NCBI RefSeq assembly: GCF_900112225.1
Contig: NZ_FOLD01000017.1
Span: 51,050-115,049 of the forward strand
Source of the DNA: Massilia yuzhufengensis
GTDB taxonomy: Bacteria > Pseudomonadota > Gammaproteobacteria > Burkholderiales > Burkholderiaceae_D
Direction: 5' to 3'
DNA length: 64,000 nucleotides
Shown: piece by piece, positions 62,411-64,000 of the stretch
Position numbering within the stretch: the stretch's first letter is position 1
Layout of the letters: each line of letters opens with the position of its first letter
Translations under genes and position numbers: made by a program
The notes under the pieces: model-generated
What the model saw: only the letters and a program-made list of their open reading frames with translations
The model's database searches: none
What the model was told of the DNA's origin: nothing

Positions 62411-63250
62411 TCATTGCTCGCCGGCCGTGGCTGCGCCTTGCAGCGCGGGCGGCGATGCGGTGGTGGCGCCGACGTAGAACACCCCGTCGAATTGGGGCGA
62501 AGGCGGGGTGAGCGAAAACGGCGTGGCCGGCGCGGGGGTGATGCGGTTGATGTCCCAGGCGGTGGCCTGGCAGCTGGCCGGATCGGCGCCCCGGTACACC
62601 CAGGCGGCGCCGCCCGCGGTGCCGACGGTGAGCGCCAGCAGGCGCTGGTCGGCCAGCAGGTAGACCGCCGATTCGTAGTGCGGGTTGAAGCGGTTGCCGC
62701 GGGTACGCGTTGCATGCAGGGCGCCGATCAGGGCCACGACCTGGCGGCCCGCGCCCTGGCGCAATGCGGCGCGCAGGCTGTCGGCCATGGCGGCGTCGCG
62801 GCGTGCGGACGGGGCGTCGGTGTCGATGGCGGCCAGCCTGATATCGGCGCCGCCCGCGCGCAGCGCGTGCAGGGCCTGGAGCATGCGCAGCATGGCGGCG
62901 CTGGTCCTGCCGTCCTGCCGGGCGCTGCGCCACATGCCGCCGCCGATCAGGCGCGCGACGTCGGGCGCCAGGCCCGGGCTCGCCATGAAGGCGTCCAGGC
63001 CAGCCTGTTCGCTGGACGGCAATTCGATGGCCAGGGTCAGCTTGCGGCCCTGTTGCGCCGCCGCGCACAGGTAGGCAGCGACGAAATCGGGTACCTCGCG
63101 CGTGCCGTGCACTTCGCCCAGGACCAGCAGCGGCGCGCCGAGCACCGCATCCGGAACCGCGTCGAGGGCGGCGCAGGGAGCGGCCTGGGCAGGCGAGGCC
63201 GCGACCAGGGCGGACAAGGCCAGGCTGGCCACTACGGGGAATGTCGGCAC
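62411..63250 (-). CDS. ChaN-like exported protein, copy B
   Basis: A 279-residue protein with a signal peptide (VVASLALSALVAASPAQA). Core motifs match copy A: LLVLGEVHGTREVPDFVAAY, LTLAIELPSSEQAGLDAF, GGGMWRSARQDGRTS and VVALIGALHATRT. In copy A the late motif is GNMHNR and here GALHAT, so one putative ligand differs. The GTG at 63250 was chosen since AAAGGA lies 6 bases ahead; a TTG at 63277 lacks a ribosome site. Two diverged paralogues within 3 kb suggest an old duplication. Function is undetermined. Confidence 0.68.
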   Translation of the reverse strand: MPTFPVVASLALSALVAASPAQAAPCAALDAVPDAVLGAPLLVLGEVHGTREVPDFVAAYLCAAAQQGRKLTLAIELPSSEQAGLDAFMASPGLAPDVARLIGGGMWRSARQDGRTSAAMLRMLQALHALRAGGADIRLAAIDTDAPSARRDAAMADSLRAALRQGAGRQVVALIGALHATRTRGNRFNPHYESAVYLLADQRLLALTVGTAGGAAWVYRGADPASCQATAWDINRITPAPATPFSLTPPSPQFDGVFYVGATTASPPALQGAATAGEQ

Positions 63251-63357
63251 GGCGATCCTTTTGCGACGCCGGTACAACCGGCAGGAAAACCAGCATACGT
63301 CCCGGCAGGGATCCTCGCAATTCGCGGCGCATGAAGCGCCGTCGGTTTAAGCAGTCG

Positions 63358-63896
63358 CTAAGCTCCGGCCGCCGCGCGGTCGATGACTTCCACCAGCGCG
63401 CCCAGGTTCACCGGCTCGACGAAGTGGTGGTCGAAGCCGGCGGTGCGGGCCAGCACGCGGTCGTGGGCCTGGCCATAGCCGGTCAGGGCGACGTAGCGCG
63501 CGCGGCGCGGGCCGGCGCTTTCCTGCAGCCTGCGCGCCAGCGCGTAGCCGTCGATGTCCGGCAGGCCGATATCGAGGATGAACAGGTCCGGCCACGCGGC
63601 GTCGACCTGGAACAGGCGCGCGAAGCGCTCGTCCACATAGGTGGCCGCGGTTTCCAGGTCATACGACCAGGTACCGATATTGCCCGAGGCTTCCAGCGAC
63701 AGCGCCAGGCGCTCCTCGGCTTCCCGGTGCCGTGCCACCGCGCGCAGCTTGTCGGTCACCTCGATCACGGTGCACATCAGGCCGCACACGGCGCCGCCGT
63801 CGTCGCGCACCGGACTGTATGAGAAGGTGAATCAGGCCTGCTCACGGTAGCCGTGGCGATCCAGGATGACCGCGAAGTTCTCTAGACAAAACGATT
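63358..63896 (-). pseudogene. Hybrid sensor kinase remnant (PAS fused to receiver)
   Basis: Reading on the minus strand from the IS junction: ENFAVILDRHGYREQA, then a TGA at 63831-63833, then FTFSYSPVRDDGGAVCGLMC (end of a PAS domain), AEERLALSLEASGNIGTWSY (start of a second PAS). Near 63605 it jumps directly to a receiver domain: WPDLFILDIGLPDIDGYALA with the phospho-Asp and RYVALTGYGQAHD. HisKA and ATPase domains are missing. It thus carries a nonsense codon, a large internal deletion and an insertion at its upstream side. Confidence 0.7.
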
Positions 63897-64000
63897 GGCG
63901 CTGTCACCCTTGGCTGTGGATGAGGATTGAACTGTCGAGCTGCGCCACGGTCCAAACCGTATCGCCATCCCACGGAGCCTTCCATGCGTTCGCCCCGCTT
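63897..64000 (+). mobile_element. Left end of a second IS1595-like element, cut by the window edge
   Basis: GGCGCTGTCACC at 63897 and GAACTGTCGAG at about 63930 match the left end at 16197 in order and spacing, and an ATG at 63984 (MRSPR) stands where the transposase starts in the first copy (MRTAG at 16284). The sequences between differ, so the two are relatives and not recent copies. The rest lies beyond the window. Confidence 0.6.

Overview
The window is GC-rich DNA, apparently chromosomal, from a Gram-negative bacterium. TonB-dependent receptor, PEP-CTERM, DsbD-type, MscS and multi-PAS signalling genes, and the style of the REP-like repeats, suggest a betaproteobacterium of the Oxalobacteraceae (Massilia/Duganella/Telluria group). 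This is inferred from gene content; there is no rRNA gene in the window.

Layout. 1-378: 3' end of a PrpF/GalD-type tautomerase. 887-7342: osmoadaptation and membrane cluster, with a fused glucosylglycerol-phosphate phosphatase/synthase, an MscS channel, a BCCT transporter and a DUF389 protein. 7443-8561: a MarR regulator and a ClC channel that both lost their 5' halves at one junction. 8581-16134: small winged-helix protein, DUF2254 protein, exported EEP-family protein, GalT and a TonB-dependent receptor. 16197-17075: truncated IS1595-like element. 17287-31280: signal transduction, with an Aer-like receptor, response regulator, frameshifted hybrid kinase, SBP-PAS-GGDEF-EAL protein, HPt-REC-ANTAR protein, CheW and a decayed chemoreceptor. 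31376: tRNA-Cys. 31486-38238: esterase remnant, hydrolase/redoxin/DsbD operon, LTA-synthase-like protein and a Cys-rich copper protein. 38336-45189: mannoside locus (two GH92 enzymes, LacI regulator, AGE-family isomerase). 45356-53692: a 2666-residue protein with 16 SdrD-B-like repeats and a possible Cys-Gln thioester head, next to a 62-residue PEP-CTERM protein. 54103-60059: accessory genes, several broken (TetR/PfpI fusion, cupin, esterase), with ferritin-like, AraC, MFS and GntR genes. 60056-63250: two ChaN-like paralogues, small unknown proteins and a 105-bp tandem REP-like repeat. 63358-64000: remnant of a hybrid kinase cut by a second IS of the same type.

How the parts work together. 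GgpPS, MscS and BCCT form one tight operon that would make a compatible solute, import betaine-type solutes and vent solutes on down-shock. A palindrome ATTTG-N2-CAAAT overlaps the ggpPS promoter and recurs twice in the first 9.1 kb, which suggests a local regulon. The GH92 pair, AGE isomerase and LacI regulator make a compact mannose-release and mannose-to-fructose module. The giant repeat protein and its tiny PEP-CTERM neighbour look like a cell-surface system.

A striking general feature is the number of genes damaged by clean internal deletions or single-base frameshifts: MarR/ClC, hybrid kinase, chemoreceptor, TetR/PfpI, cupin, esterase and the terminal kinase. This is either real genome decay or an assembly problem, and it should be settled from reads before any of these genes is interpreted.
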